Shown here: positions 8,670 to 17,198 of the stretch, piece after piece
Layout: each line of letters starts with the position of its first letter
Position numbering within the stretch: position 1 is the stretch's first letter
Assembly: GCF_020524485.1 (NCBI RefSeq)
Contig: NZ_JAIVLF010000004.1
Coordinates: 682,001-746,000, forward strand
DNA length: 64,000 nucleotides
Source of the DNA: Novosphingobium profundi
Lineage (GTDB): Bacteria > Pseudomonadota > Alphaproteobacteria > Sphingomonadales > Sphingomonadaceae
Reading direction: 5' to 3'
The notes under the pieces: model-generated
Seen by the model: the letters and a program-made list of their open reading frames with translations, nothing else
The model's database searches: none
Told to the model about the DNA's origin: nothing
Position numbers and translations under genes: made by a program

Positions 8670-10787
8670 TCAGGCCGCGAGGACCAGCGACTTCTTCTTG
8701 AGGCGCCAGGCGTGCAGCAGGGGCTCGGTGTACCCGCTCGGCTGCTCGACACCCTTGAAGACGAGGTCGCAGGCCGCCTGGAAGGCGAGACTGCGCTCCC
8801 AGTTGCCATCCATCGGCTCATAGAGGGGATCGCCTGCGTTCTGCGCATCGACCTTGGCCGCCATGCGCTGCAGCGAATCCAGGACCTGCTCGCGGGTGCA
8901 CACCCCATGCAGCAGCCAGTTGGCCATGTGCTGGCTGGAAATGCGCAAGGTCGCGCGGTCTTCCATCAGGCCCACGTCGTTGATGTCGGGAACCTTGGAG
9001 CAGCCAACGCCCTGGTCGATCCAGCGCACGACATAGCCGAGCAGCCCTTGCGCGTTGTTGTCCAGCTCCTCGCGAACCTCCTCGGGCGACCAGTTGGCCC
9101 CGTTGGCGAGCGGGATCTGGAGCAACTGGTCGAGCCCCGGGATCGCCTCCTGCGCAATCTCTTCGCGCAGGCCGAAGACATCGACCTGGTGGTAGTGCAT
9201 GGCGTGGAGCGTCGCGGCCGTGGGCGAGGGAACCCACGCGGTGTTCGCACCCGTGCGCGGGTGGCCGATCTTCTGCGCGAGCATGTCGTGCATCCGGTCA
9301 GGAGCCGCCCACATGCCCTTGCCGATCTGCGCGATGCCCGACAGGCCATGCTTGAGGCCAATCGCGACGTTGCGCGTCTCGTAAGCTGAAATCCAGGTCG
9401 AGCCCTTGATGTCGGCCTTCCGGATCATTGGCCCGGCGCGCATCGAGGTGTGGATCTCGTCGCCTGTGCGGTCGAGGAAGCCGGTGTTGATGAAGACGAC
9501 ACGCTCCTTCACGGCCGCGATGCAGGCGGCCAGATTCGCCGAAGTGCGGCGCTCCTCGTCCATGACGCCAACCTTGATGGTGTGCCGCGCCAGACCGAGA
9601 AGATCCTCGACCGCGTTGAACAGATCATCGGTGAAAGCGCATTCCTCGGGCCCATGCATCTTGGGCTTCACGATGTAGATGGAGCCCTGACGGCTGTTGC
9701 CGTGCCGCGTCAGCCCCTTCACGTCCTGCGTCGAGATGGCGCTGGTGACGACGGCATCGAGAATGCCCTCGGGAGTCTCGCTTCCATCGGGGAGCAGGAC
9801 CGACGGGTTGGTCATCAGGTGGCCGACGTTGCGGACGAACAGCAGCGAGCGGCCGGGAAGTGCGGTCCGTTCGCCTTCGCGCGTCACCATTGGCGTGTCG
9901 GGCGAGAGCGTGCGGGTCTGGGTCTTTCCGCCCTTCTCGAAGGTGTCGGACAGATCGCCGCGGATCACGCCCAGCCAGTTCGCATAGGCCGCGATCTTGT
10001 CCTCGGCATCGACCGCCGCAACCGAATCCTCCAGATCGACGATGGTCGTGAGAGCGGCTTCGAGCACGATATCGGACAAACCCATGCGATCCCCCTGCCC
10101 GACCGGGCTTTGGGGATCGAAGACAAGCTCGATGGTGAGGCCGTTGTTGGTGAAGACCAGGCCCTTTTCCGTCTCACCCAGGTACTGGGTATCGTCGGCA
10201 AGAACGCGCTGCGCAACATCGCTCAGGTCGGCCCAGGACCCGCGTGCGAGCGGGATCGCGCGGTCCAGGAAATCACGTCCGGCCGCGATGACAGCGCCCC
10301 CGCGCTGTGGATCATAGCCCGGGCCCTGCGCGGGCGGCGCGTCGAGCGCATCGGTCCCATAGAAGGCATCGTAGAGGCTGCCCCGGCGCGCATTGGCCGC
10401 GTTCAAGAGGAAGCGCGCGTTGAGAACGGGCACGACCAGCTGCGGCCCGGCCATCGTCGCGATCTCGGGATCGACGTTCTTCGTGGCGATGGTGAAGTCC
10501 CCCGGCTCGGGGACGAGGTAGCCGATCTCGCGCAGGAAGGCCTCGTAGGCCTGCGCGTCGAGGGGCTGGCCGGCACGCTCTTCATGCCAGGCATCGATCC
10601 GCGCTTGCAGATCCTCGCGCGTTTGCAGCAGCGCGCGGTTACGCGGCGCGTATTCGCCCACGATTGCAGCAAAGCCACTCCAGAACGCATCCGCGTCCTG
10701 GCCGATCGGGGGCAGAACCTCGTTCTCGATGAACTGCGCGAGAGCCGCATCGACGCGAAGGCCGCAGCGTTCGATCCTCTTGGTCAT
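8670..10787 (-). CDS. glcB: Malate synthase G
   Basis: Malate synthase G condenses glyoxylate with acetyl-CoA to malate in the glyoxylate shunt and glycolate use. At 705 residues it has the length of the single-chain G isoform, well above the A isoform. Motifs seen are [13 protein letters not shown] (Mg-binding region), [16 protein letters not shown] with the conserved arginine, [13 protein letters not shown], and the C-terminal catalytic region [23 protein letters not shown]. No isocitrate lyase gene is in the window. The 279-nt region upstream carries inverted repeats that could be regulatory. Confidence 0.96.
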   Translation of the reverse strand: MTKRIERCGLRVDAALAQFIENEVLPPIGQDADAFWSGFAAIVGEYAPRNRALLQTREDLQARIDAWHEERAGQPLDAQAYEAFLREIGYLVPEPGDFTIATKNVDPEIATMAGPQLVVPVLNARFLLNAANARRGSLYDAFYGTDALDAPPAQGPGYDPQRGGAVIAAGRDFLDRAIPLARGSWADLSDVAQRVLADDTQYLGETEKGLVFTNNGLTIELVFDPQSPVGQGDRMGLSDIVLEAALTTIVDLEDSVAAVDAEDKIAAYANWLGVIRGDLSDTFEKGGKTQTRTLSPDTPMVTREGERTALPGRSLLFVRNVGHLMTNPSVLLPDGSETPEGILDAVVTSAISTQDVKGLTRHGNSRQGSIYIVKPKMHGPEECAFTDDLFNAVEDLLGLARHTIKVGVMDEERRTSANLAACIAAVKERVVFINTGFLDRTGDEIHTSMRAGPMIRKADIKGSTWISAYETRNVAIGLKHGLSGIAQIGKGMWAAPDRMHDMLAQKIGHPRTGANTAWVPSPTAATLHAMHYHQVDVFGLREEIAQEAIPGLDQLLQIPLANGANWSPEEVREELDNNAQGLLGYVVRWIDQGVGCSKVPDINDVGLMEDRATLRISSQHMANWLLHGVCTREQVLDSLQRMAAKVDAQNAGDPLYEPMDGNWERSLAFQAACDLVFKGVEQPSGYTEPLLHAWRLKKKSLVLAA

Positions 10788-10944
10788 AAATCCTCACACC
10801 ATGATGCGCGCGAGCTCAAACCGAGTCGGGCGCACTTCAGACAGTACCATGTATGTCCTGGGGAGGATTGAGGGCCCTATGCCGCAAATTCGCGCGATGC
10901 GCAAGTCTCGGCAAGGCGCAAGGCCCGCACGTTCCATCGGAATC

Positions 10945-10992
10945 GGTGTAGCCTTGTATTACACCGGGCGTCGGCATGCCTTACAAGTAAGG
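10945..10992. promoter_or_regulatory. Two inverted repeats between glcB and the small membrane protein gene
   Basis: GGTGTA (10945-10950) and TACACC (10960-10965) form a 6-bp inverted repeat with a 9-nt spacer. CCTTACAAGTAAGG at 10979-10992 is a 14-bp perfect palindrome. Both lie in the divergent region between glcB and the next plus-strand gene. Operator function is inferred from position and symmetry only. Confidence 0.3.
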
Positions 10993-11066
10993 AGCTGTTA
11001 GTGATCGAGTCCCCCGGGATCGCGGCACTGGCATGCCCCTTGCTTGACAGGAGGAGCGCCAAGAGG

Positions 11067-11387
11067 ATGGAAATGCTTCGAAAAGTCGCCCGCCTGTTTG
11101 TAATCAAGACCCATTGGGAAGCGTACATGATCATCTACGCTCTGGCGACGGGCGCCGTGCAGCGTGGACAGACCTATCTCGTGCAGTTTCCCGGGACCGG
11201 GGGCAAGCTCCTCTTTCTCGCCTGTACAGGCGCGGTCTTCATGGCCGGCGCCAAGATCCTCGACTGCATCAAGTATGAGAAGGCTGCCTTTGTCGCGCGG
11301 CACGTGCGCGGCACGCCAAATGTCGCGACGATCCGCCACAGTGCACCGCAGGACGATGCCCTCGACGCTGGACGCGAAGCGGCCTGA
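11067..11387 (+). CDS. Small membrane protein of unknown function
   Basis: This is an unrecognised 106-residue protein with two hydrophobic segments (YMIIYALATGAV at about 20-31 and LLFLACTGAVFMAGAKIL at about 47-64). A hydrophilic C-terminal tail of about 40 residues follows. It resembles short conserved inner-membrane proteins I associate with sphingomonads, but no function is known to me. ATG 11067 was chosen over an upstream GTG (11001) because AGGAGG and AAGAGG precede it. It ends before the tmRNA gene, which is transcribed in the opposite direction. Confidence 0.55.
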   Translation: MEMLRKVARLFVIKTHWEAYMIIYALATGAVQRGQTYLVQFPGTGGKLLFLACTGAVFMAGAKILDCIKYEKAAFVARHVRGTPNVATIRHSAPQDDALDAGREAA

Positions 11388-11439
11388 GACGGCACGCCTG
11401 CACGGCCAAACCATTCCACTCGAAATGTCGGAAACGGTG

Positions 11440-11800
11440 GGGTGATTCTGTTGCCAGGCTCACCCCGGGCCCCTGGAATCCGCTTCTGTTGCCCGGTGGG
11501 TCCAACCGCGCTTTAGCTTTGTAACTTCAGGGCGTTAGCCCCTAGAATTACGCGGCGAGAGCGAGTGCTTCGTTGTCGTTGGCACTTATGAGTTTTGAGC
11601 CTTTAACGGGTTACTCAGCCCGGACGAAAACACCGCTTTTCAACACACGTCGATCCTAGTTCGGCCCCGTCAACACCCCTGCGACAACAGGGTTGTCCTG
11701 ACCTTCGCAAGAAGTTCCAGGACGGGTGATGGTGGAGCCGCCGGGTACCGCCCCCGGGTCCGCTGTGCCTATTGCACGGTACACTTTATCGTCATAGTCG
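11440..11800 (-). ncRNA. ssrA: Permuted two-piece transfer-messenger RNA
   Basis: tmRNA rescues stalled ribosomes and tags the nascent chain for proteolysis. On the minus strand the acceptor piece comes first and ends in CGGCUCCACCA, with CCA at 11732-11730. An intervening segment of about 60 nt follows. The coding piece then starts with GGGGCCG at 11668 and continues GGAUCGAC and the tag ORF. This order is the circular permutation known from alphaproteobacteria, in which the transcript is cut into two RNAs. GGGGCCG and CGGCUCC pair as a 7-bp acceptor stem with a G-U at position 3, the alanyl-tRNA synthetase identity element. The outer ends are approximate. Confidence 0.93.
11548..11583 (-). 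other. tmRNA tag-peptide reading frame (ANDNEALALAA, stop TAA)
   Basis: Eleven codons followed by TAA encode ANDNEALALAA. The C-terminal LAA is the usual ClpXP degron, and alphaproteobacterial tags of this kind are known. GCC at 11583-11581 is taken as the resume codon. The length and match make chance unlikely. Confidence 0.95.
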
Positions 11801-11856
11801 GCCGAAACCGACAGGTGCCCATATAGGGCGTTTTCCCGGAATGTGAAGGGCGTGTG

Positions 11857-12342
11857 TCACGCCATCGGAGGCGCTTTCCCCGACTTGCGCAGTTCCTCGA
11901 GAATTTCGCGCAGCGTATCGAGCTGCGGATCGGTGGGAACAGCGGGCGCCTCGGCGGTAACCTCGGCCTCTTTCTTCTTGGCTTCCATCTCGTCGATCAC
12001 CTTGTTGATCGTACGCACCAGCATGAAGAGCACCGCCGCGATGATGAGGAAGTTGATGATCTGGGTGATGAACACGCCATACCCGATCATCGCGACGCCC
12101 GCCGCCTTGAGCGCGGTGTAGTCGGTGAGCGAGCCGGTATAATCCGCCGGGATCTCGCCCAGGAGGACGAAGTACTTGGAGAAGTCGAGATCTCCCATCA
12201 TGGCGCCGATGACGGGCATGATGACGTTCTCGGTGAGCGAGGTCACGATCTTGCCGAACGCGGCACCGATCATCACGCCGACCGCCAGGTCGAGCACGTT
12301 GCCGCGCGAAATGAACTTCTTGAATTCTTCGAAGACTGTCAT
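11857..12342 (-). CDS. mscL: Large-conductance mechanosensitive channel MscL
   Basis: MscL is the inner-membrane emergency valve that opens under hypo-osmotic tension. The 161-residue protein has the family N-terminus (FEEFKKFISRGNVLDLAVGVMIGAA), a second helix (GVFITQIINFLIIAAVLFMLV), and a C-terminal cytoplasmic helix (PQLDTLREILEELRK). It is somewhat longer than the E. coli protein because of the loop and an Ala/Glu-rich linker. ATG 12342 fits the family start and has AAGG upstream. The gene lies directly before the tmRNA on the same strand. Confidence 0.96.
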   Translation of the reverse strand: MTVFEEFKKFISRGNVLDLAVGVMIGAAFGKIVTSLTENVIMPVIGAMMGDLDFSKYFVLLGEIPADYTGSLTDYTALKAAGVAMIGYGVFITQIINFLIIAAVLFMLVRTINKVIDEMEAKKKEAEVTAEAPAVPTDPQLDTLREILEELRKSGKAPPMA

Positions 12343-12466
12343 GCCTTTGCCCCATGATGAACACGATCGCACGACTATGCACAGGGCGCCCCGGCACACA
12401 AAGGTTTGTTGACGCCCGCAAACACGCGAGCGTGCTTTTTGTTGCCCACAGCAGGGGCCGCTGCGG

Positions 12467-12494
12467 TTGAACCGTCATCACCGGACGCTATCTA
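12467..12494 (+). promoter_or_regulatory. Candidate sigma-70-type promoter for lemA
   Basis: TTGAAC at 12467-12472 and TATCTA at 12489-12494 are separated by 16 nt, a good spacing for a housekeeping promoter. The start would fall near 12500, leaving a leader of about 55 nt with GGAGG before the lemA ATG. Assigned by eye. Confidence 0.35.
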
Positions 12495-12556
12495 GGCTAT
12501 ATCGTGGAGAGTTTTCGCCTTCCCGCGCGAGGACTTCAAGTGGAGGACATACCCCA

Positions 12557-13162
12557 ATGACCCTGTCGAACGCGGCCCGCAAGGGACGTATCCTGCTCGT
12601 CGGCCTCGCAGCGCTCTCGCTTGCGGCCTGCGGCTTCAACTCGGTGCCCACCAAGCAGGAAGCGGCCAAGGCCAAGTGGGCGGACGTCGAAGCCAACTTC
12701 CAGCGCCGCGCGGACCTTATCCCCAACCTCGCCGCCGTTGCCAAGGGCGCGGCCGAGCAGGAGAAGGAAATCCTCACCGGCGTCACCGAGGCCCGCGCCA
12801 AGGCGACCTCGATCCAGATCACCGGCGATGACCTGGGCGATCCGGCCAAGATGGATCAGTTCTCGCAGGCGCAGAACCAGCTCACGGCAGGTCTGGGCCG
12901 TCTGATGGCCAGTTTCGAGGCCTATCCCAACATCACGTCGAACGAGAATTACCGCATGCTGCAAAGCCAGCTGGAAGGTACCGCAAACCGCATCACGATC
13001 TCGATCCGTGACTACAACGCGGCCGTTCAGGACTACAACACCGAGGTGCGCACCTTCCCCTCGATGATCGGCGCGCAGCTGCGCGGTGCGGAGCCGCTGG
13101 TCCCCTACAAGGCGACCACGCCCAACGCGGACACCAACCCGTCCCTCGAAGGCAAGCTCTGA
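12557..13162 (+). CDS. LemA family lipoprotein
   Basis: This 201-residue LemA-family protein has a lipoprotein signal with lipobox L-A-A-C at residues 22-25. The canonical core follows: WADVEANFQRRADLIPNL, TSNENYRMLQSQLEGTANRI, and a long helical stretch ending DYNAAVQDYN. LemA proteins are membrane-anchored helical bundles of unclear function, often encoded with TPM-domain proteins as here. ATG 12557 is supported by GGAGG upstream and by the signal sequence starting there. The TPM gene begins 4 nt after its stop, so the two are surely co-transcribed. Confidence 0.88.
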   Translation: MTLSNAARKGRILLVGLAALSLAACGFNSVPTKQEAAKAKWADVEANFQRRADLIPNLAAVAKGAAEQEKEILTGVTEARAKATSIQITGDDLGDPAKMDQFSQAQNQLTAGLGRLMASFEAYPNITSNENYRMLQSQLEGTANRITISIRDYNAAVQDYNTEVRTFPSMIGAQLRGAEPLVPYKATTPNADTNPSLEGKL

Positions 13163-13166
13163 TCCG

Positions 13167-13985
13167 GTGACCCGTCTCCGGCAGGTTTTCGCCGCTCTCG
13201 CGCTTGCCCTGTGCTCCCTGCTCTTCGTGCAAGGGGCGCAGGCCGCGCCGCAGTTTCCCAAGCTCACGGGCCGGGTAGTCGACCAGGCCGGGATCATTCC
13301 CGACGCCGAGGAAGCCCGCCTGACCCAGCAGCTCGCCGCACTGGAAAAGCAGTCTGGCCGCCAGCTGGTCGTTGCCACGATCCCCGATCTGCAAGGCTAC
13401 GACATTGCCGACTACGGCTACCAGCTGGGCCGTGCCTGGGGGATCGGCCAGAAGGACACGAACAACGGCGCGCTCCTGATCGTCGCGCCCAACGCGCGCA
13501 AGGTTCGGATCGAGGTCGGCTATGGGCTCGAACCCATCCTGACCGACGGCATGAGCCGCCTCATCATCGATGAAAACATCCTGCCCGCCTTCAAGAAGGG
13601 CGACTATCCCGGCGGCATCGCGGCAGGCACGGCGGCCATCGCCAGGCTGATCATGCTGCCGCCCGAAGAGGCGCGCAAGCTGGCCGAACAGGCCGACCAG
13701 CAGGCGCGTGAAGGCGGCAGCGGCATCTCGGCCGGCACGGTTTTCTTCATCCTCCTCGTCCTCTTCTTCGTCGTCGCCCCCATGGTCAACGAGGCCCGGG
13801 GCGGGCGCGGACGACGCCGTTCGAGCGGCCCGGGTTTCATCTGGATCCCCGGAGGTGGCTGGGGCGATGATGACGACCACTGGGGCGGTGGTGGCGGCTT
13901 TGGTGGCGGGGGCGGTTTTGGCGGCGGCGGATTTTCCGGCGGCGGCGGCAGCTTCGGCGGTGGCGGCGCGAGCGGCAGCTGGTAG
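13167..13985 (+). CDS. TPM-domain membrane protein with glycine-rich tail (YgcG type)
   Basis: The 272-residue protein has a signal peptide (LALCSLLFVQGAQA). A TPM domain follows at about residues 30-160 (GRVVDQAGIIPDAEEARLTQQLAALEKQSGRQLVVATI, with GYQLGRAWGIGQKDTNNGALL), then a transmembrane helix near 190-205 and a long Gly/Ser/Trp-rich tail. TPM domains are linked to photosystem repair in plants; the bacterial role is unsettled. GTG 13167 is taken as start because it lies 4 nt after lemA and opens directly into the signal peptide. Membership of the lemA-TPM-TPM operon is clear. Confidence 0.85.
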   Translation: MTRLRQVFAALALALCSLLFVQGAQAAPQFPKLTGRVVDQAGIIPDAEEARLTQQLAALEKQSGRQLVVATIPDLQGYDIADYGYQLGRAWGIGQKDTNNGALLIVAPNARKVRIEVGYGLEPILTDGMSRLIIDENILPAFKKGDYPGGIAAGTAAIARLIMLPPEEARKLAEQADQQAREGGSGISAGTVFFILLVLFFVVAPMVNEARGGRGRRRSSGPGFIWIPGGGWGDDDDHWGGGGGFGGGGGFGGGGFSGGGGSFGGGGASGSW

Positions 13986-13996
13986 GAGACACGACA

Positions 13997-14683
13997 ATGA
14001 AACCTGCTCCCACCTATCTCACCGAGGCCGATCACGCGCAGATCAGCGCGGCGGTTGCCAAGGCCGAACTGCAAAGTGCGGGCGAGATCGTCACGATCCT
14101 GGCCGACCGTTCGGACGGCTATACCGACGTCGCGCTGACCTGGTGCGCGGGCGTGGCGCTGCTGGCTCTGGCCGCGCTCAGCCTGTTCCCCGAGTTCTAC
14201 ATGGGGCTTTACGACTGGGCGCTCGCCGACTGGGGCCACGAATGGACCCCGCGCGCGATCGTGGGTCTGGCCGCGGGCTTTGCCACGCTCAAGTTCGCGG
14301 GCACCTACCTGCTGCAGCTTTGGACGCCGCTCAAGTTCGCCGTGATCCCAGGCCCTGTGAAGACCGCACGCGTCCACGAGCGTGCCGTGCGGGCGTTTCG
14401 CATCGGCGCCGAGCAGCGCACCGTGGGGCGCACCGGGGTCCTCATCTACCTCTCCATGCGTGAACACCGCGCCGAAATCGTCGCCGACCAGGCCATCGCC
14501 ACCAAGGTGGACCCCGAGGTCTGGGGCGAGGCGATGCAGGCGATGCTGGGCCATGTGCGCGAGGGACGCGTCGCGGATGGAATGTGCGCGGCCGTTCTCA
14601 AGGTGGGGGCCATCGTTGCCCCGCACTTCCCGCGCGCGGACGATGATATCAACGAACTTCCGGACAGGCTGATCGAAGTATGA
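13997..14683 (+). CDS. TPM-domain protein with internal membrane helices
   Basis: This 228-residue protein begins with a short TPM-like strand-helix segment (LTEADHAQISAAVAKAELQSAGEIVTIL). Two hydrophobic helices follow (about 50-70 and 88-108). The TPM fold resumes in the C-terminal half (RTGVLIYLSMREHRAEIVADQAIATKV, then WGEAMQAMLGHVREGRVADGMCAAV). The split TPM/membrane layout is usual for the second TPM gene beside lemA. It lies 11 nt downstream of the first TPM gene. Its stop overlaps the Nudix start in an ATGA, suggesting translational coupling. Confidence 0.8.
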   Translation: MKPAPTYLTEADHAQISAAVAKAELQSAGEIVTILADRSDGYTDVALTWCAGVALLALAALSLFPEFYMGLYDWALADWGHEWTPRAIVGLAAGFATLKFAGTYLLQLWTPLKFAVIPGPVKTARVHERAVRAFRIGAEQRTVGRTGVLIYLSMREHRAEIVADQAIATKVDPEVWGEAMQAMLGHVREGRVADGMCAAVLKVGAIVAPHFPRADDDINELPDRLIEV

Positions 14684-15222
14684 ACCTTCCCCCCGATGCG
14701 AACGCTCCTGAGGAAATCAAGTGGCAGGGTGACTACATCACCGCCAAGACCCGGGGACGCTGGGAATTCGTCGGCCGTGCGCGCGGCATCAAGGCCGCGG
14801 TGATCCTCGCCATCGACGAGGAGGACAACGTGATCCTTGTCGACCAGTACCGCGTGCCGCTCCAGCGCCGGTGCCTCGAACTGCCCGCAGGGCTGGTTGG
14901 TGATGAAAACGACATGGCGGATGAGGACCCGGCCAACGCCGCCATCCGCGAGTTGGAGGAAGAGACCGGCTACCGCGCCGGGACCATGGAGAACATGGGC
15001 GAGTTCTTCTCTTCGCCGGGCATGGTGAGCGAGAGCTTCACGCTCTTTCGCGCCCGCGATCTGGTCAAGGTCGGCGAGGGCGGCGGCGTGGACGATGAAA
15101 ACATCGTGGTGCACCGCGTGCCCCTCTCCCGAATCGGCGAGGTCATCGCGGATTTTCGCGCCAGGGACTACGCGATGGACGTGAAGATGCTGGCGCTGCT
15201 TGGCCCCGCGCTCCTGCGCTGA
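14680..15222 (+). CDS. Nudix hydrolase, ADP-ribose pyrophosphatase-like
   Basis: A 180-residue Nudix enzyme with the box ending in AIRELEEETGY at about residues 88-98, preceded by LELPAGLVGD. The VDQYRVPLQRRCLELPAG segment and the FFSSPGMVSESFTLF stretch after the box match the NudF/ADP-ribose pyrophosphatase subgroup. The likely substrate is ADP-ribose or a related sugar nucleotide. Coupling by ATGA to the preceding TPM gene places it at the end of the lemA operon. Substrate is inferred from the subgroup. Confidence 0.85.
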   Translation: MNLPPDANAPEEIKWQGDYITAKTRGRWEFVGRARGIKAAVILAIDEEDNVILVDQYRVPLQRRCLELPAGLVGDENDMADEDPANAAIRELEEETGYRAGTMENMGEFFSSPGMVSESFTLFRARDLVKVGEGGGVDDENIVVHRVPLSRIGEVIADFRARDYAMDVKMLALLGPALLR

Positions 15223-15232
15223 CACGCTCGCC

Positions 15233-15457
15233 ATGCGCACCAAGCCGGGCATCTGCCAGCGCAAGAAGCGCTTTGCGAGCGAGGAAGAGGCGCTGCGCGT
15301 GGCCGAAAAAGCGCCCTTCCCCTTGCGCCCTTATCGCTGCGAACTGTGCGGGCACATTCACCTGACCGGGCGGACCAAGGGCATGAAACTGCCAGCTTTC
15401 GAGATTGCCCGGCGGCGCGCCGCCAAGGCCGTACGGCGCGAGAATGCCGAGGCCTAG
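15233..15457 (+). CDS. Small zinc-ribbon-like protein, unknown function
   Basis: A 74-residue, very basic protein with one CELCGHIHLT motif (C-x2-C-x-H-x-H) near the middle, suggesting a single metal-binding knuckle. The N-terminal PGICQRKKRFASEEEAL and C-terminal RRRAAKAVRRENAEA helices flank it. I do not recognise a characterised family. ATG 15233 is 10 nt after the Nudix gene. Its last 4 nt overlap the end of the convergent mmsB. Basic character and the knuckle would fit nucleic-acid binding, which is inference only. Confidence 0.6.
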   Translation: MRTKPGICQRKKRFASEEEALRVAEKAPFPLRPYRCELCGHIHLTGRTKGMKLPAFEIARRRAAKAVRRENAEA

Positions 15458-16323
15458 AGCGTCGTCAGGATCGCGCCAAAGTCCTTGGCTCCCCCGCCCC
15501 CTTCGACAAAGGCCTCGTAGATCGCCTTGGCATGCTCGCCCATGGGAACCCTGGCCCCGGCCCCTTCGGCTCCCGCCATCGCCAGCTTCAGGTCCTTGAG
15601 CATGAGCGCGGCGGCGAAACCGCCCGTGTAGTCATTGTCGGCCGGACTTGCCGCCCCCACCCCCGCCATCGGCGTATAATCATTGAGCGACCAGCAGTAG
15701 CCCGTCGATTTCGACGAGATATCGTAGAACGTCTGCGGATCGAGCCCGGCCTTCTCGGCCAGTTTGAGCGCCTCGCAGGTGCCGATCATGTGGACCGCCA
15801 GCAGCATGTTGTTGCACATCTTGGCGATCTGCCCGGCCCCACTTTCACCGGCACGGATCACCGCCTTGGCCATGGGCTCAAGGACCGGATCGGCGCGCGC
15901 GAAGGCTTCGTCTGAGCCGCCGACCATGAAGGTCAGCGTTCCCGCGCTTGCCGCCGCGATTCCGCCTGAAACGGGCGCGTCGACCATCGGATAGCCTGCC
16001 TCCCGCGCCAGCAGGGTGACCTCGCGCGCGGTCTCCAGATCGATGGTCGAACAGTCGATCAGCACGGCGCTTTTGGGCGCCACGCCGAGCACCTCCTGCG
16101 TGAGCACCGCCTTCACGATGGCGCCATTGGGCAGCATCGAGAGGACAGCCTCGGCCCCCGCGACAGCCTCTTCCACGCTTGCACATGGCGTGCAGCCCTG
16201 CTCGGCGGCGCGGGCCAATGCCTCGGCCGACAGGTCGAAGGCCTGGACCACATGGCCCGCCTTGACCAGGTTCGCGGCCATCCCGCCGCCCATGTTGCCA
16301 AGTCCGATGAAGGCGATGTTCAT
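15454..16323 (-). CDS. mmsB: 3-hydroxyisobutyrate dehydrogenase MmsB
   Basis: MmsB oxidises 3-hydroxyisobutyrate to methylmalonate semialdehyde with NAD+ in valine degradation. The 289-residue protein begins with the Rossmann signature IAFIGLGNMGGGMAANL (about 3-19). It has the substrate-binding motif DAPVSGGIAAASAGTLTF and the catalytic-lysine helix GSGAGQIAKMCNN-like (written here GESGAGQIAKMCNNML). It is the last gene of the minus-strand valine cluster, 83 nt after the enoyl-CoA hydratase, so a separate promoter is possible but not required. Confidence 0.95.
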   Translation of the reverse strand: MNIAFIGLGNMGGGMAANLVKAGHVVQAFDLSAEALARAAEQGCTPCASVEEAVAGAEAVLSMLPNGAIVKAVLTQEVLGVAPKSAVLIDCSTIDLETAREVTLLAREAGYPMVDAPVSGGIAAASAGTLTFMVGGSDEAFARADPVLEPMAKAVIRAGESGAGQIAKMCNNMLLAVHMIGTCEALKLAEKAGLDPQTFYDISSKSTGYCWSLNDYTPMAGVGAASPADNDYTGGFAAALMLKDLKLAMAGAEGAGARVPMGEHAKAIYEAFVEGGGGAKDFGAILTTL

Positions 16324-16406
16324 TGCACAACTCTCCCGTCTTCGGGGGCGACGTCTTCGCCGTCCCCCGGTGAACTTCCCTAGCTATCCGGCGCGGTAAC
16401 CCGCGG

Positions 16407-17198
16407 TTACTTGCCCTTCCAGACGCCCGGACGCTTCTCGACGAAGGCAGCCATGCCCTCGGCCTTGTCCTCGGTGCCCGCAACGACCTGGAAAATGCGG
16501 CGCTCCATCAGGAGCCCGGCATCGAGCGTGGTTTCAAAGGCGACGTTCACCGCTTCCTTGTTCGCCTTGACCGCGAGCGGAGGCAGCGAAGCGATCTTCT
16601 CGGCCGCCTTCATCGCCTCGTCGAGAAGCTGCTCAGCGGGAACTATGCGTGCAACGAGGCCCGCGCGCTCGGCTTCCTCGGCATCCATCATGCGGCCCGT
16701 CAGGCACAGGTCCATGGCCTTGGACTTGCCCACCGCGCGCGCTAGGCGCTGCGAACCACCCATACCCGGAATGACACCGAGCGTGATCTCGGGCTGGCCG
16801 AACTTCGCGTTCTCCGAAGCAATGATGAAGTCGGCCATCATCGCGACCTCGCAGCCTCCGCCCAGCGCAAAGCCGTTGACGGCCGCGATCCAGGGCTTGC
16901 GCGTCGCCTTGACGACCTTGCTCGTCCACTCCGAGAAGAAGTCCTCCGAAAAGAATTCCGCGCCCGACTTGGTCGCCATTTCCTTGATGTCCGCGCCTGC
17001 GGCGAAGGCCTTTTCGCCCGATCCCGTCACCACCGCGCAGCCTTGCGTGGGGTCCGCCTCGAACGCAGCCATGGCAGCTACCATCTCGGTCATCACGGTC
17101 GAATTGAGCGCGTTCAGGGCCTTGGGACGGTTGAGCGTGATCAGCGTGACGGCGCCCCGGGTCTCGACCAGGAGGGTTTCGTAAGTGGGCTCGGTCAT
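16407..17198 (-). CDS. Enoyl-CoA hydratase (probably methacrylyl-CoA hydratase)
   Basis: A crotonase-fold hydratase of 263 residues. It has [24 protein letters not shown] (oxyanion-hole region), [20 protein letters not shown] with the first catalytic Glu region, and [14 protein letters not shown] with the second. Both catalytic-loop motifs are those of true hydratases. Genomic context points to hydration of methacrylyl-CoA to 3-hydroxyisobutyryl-CoA. ATG 17198 overlaps the upstream hydrolase stop (ATGA); an alternative ATG at 17210 would add four residues but has its GAGGA directly abutting. Substrate is inferred from neighbours. Confidence 0.9.
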   Translation of the reverse strand: MTEPTYETLLVETRGAVTLITLNRPKALNALNSTVMTEMVAAMAAFEADPTQGCAVVTGSGEKAFAAGADIKEMATKSGAEFFSEDFFSEWTSKVVKATRKPWIAAVNGFALGGGCEVAMMADFIIASENAKFGQPEITLGVIPGMGGSQRLARAVGKSKAMDLCLTGRMMDAEEAERAGLVARIVPAEQLLDEAMKAAEKIASLPPLAVKANKEAVNVAFETTLDAGLLMERRIFQVVAGTEDKAEGMAAFVEKRPGVWKGK

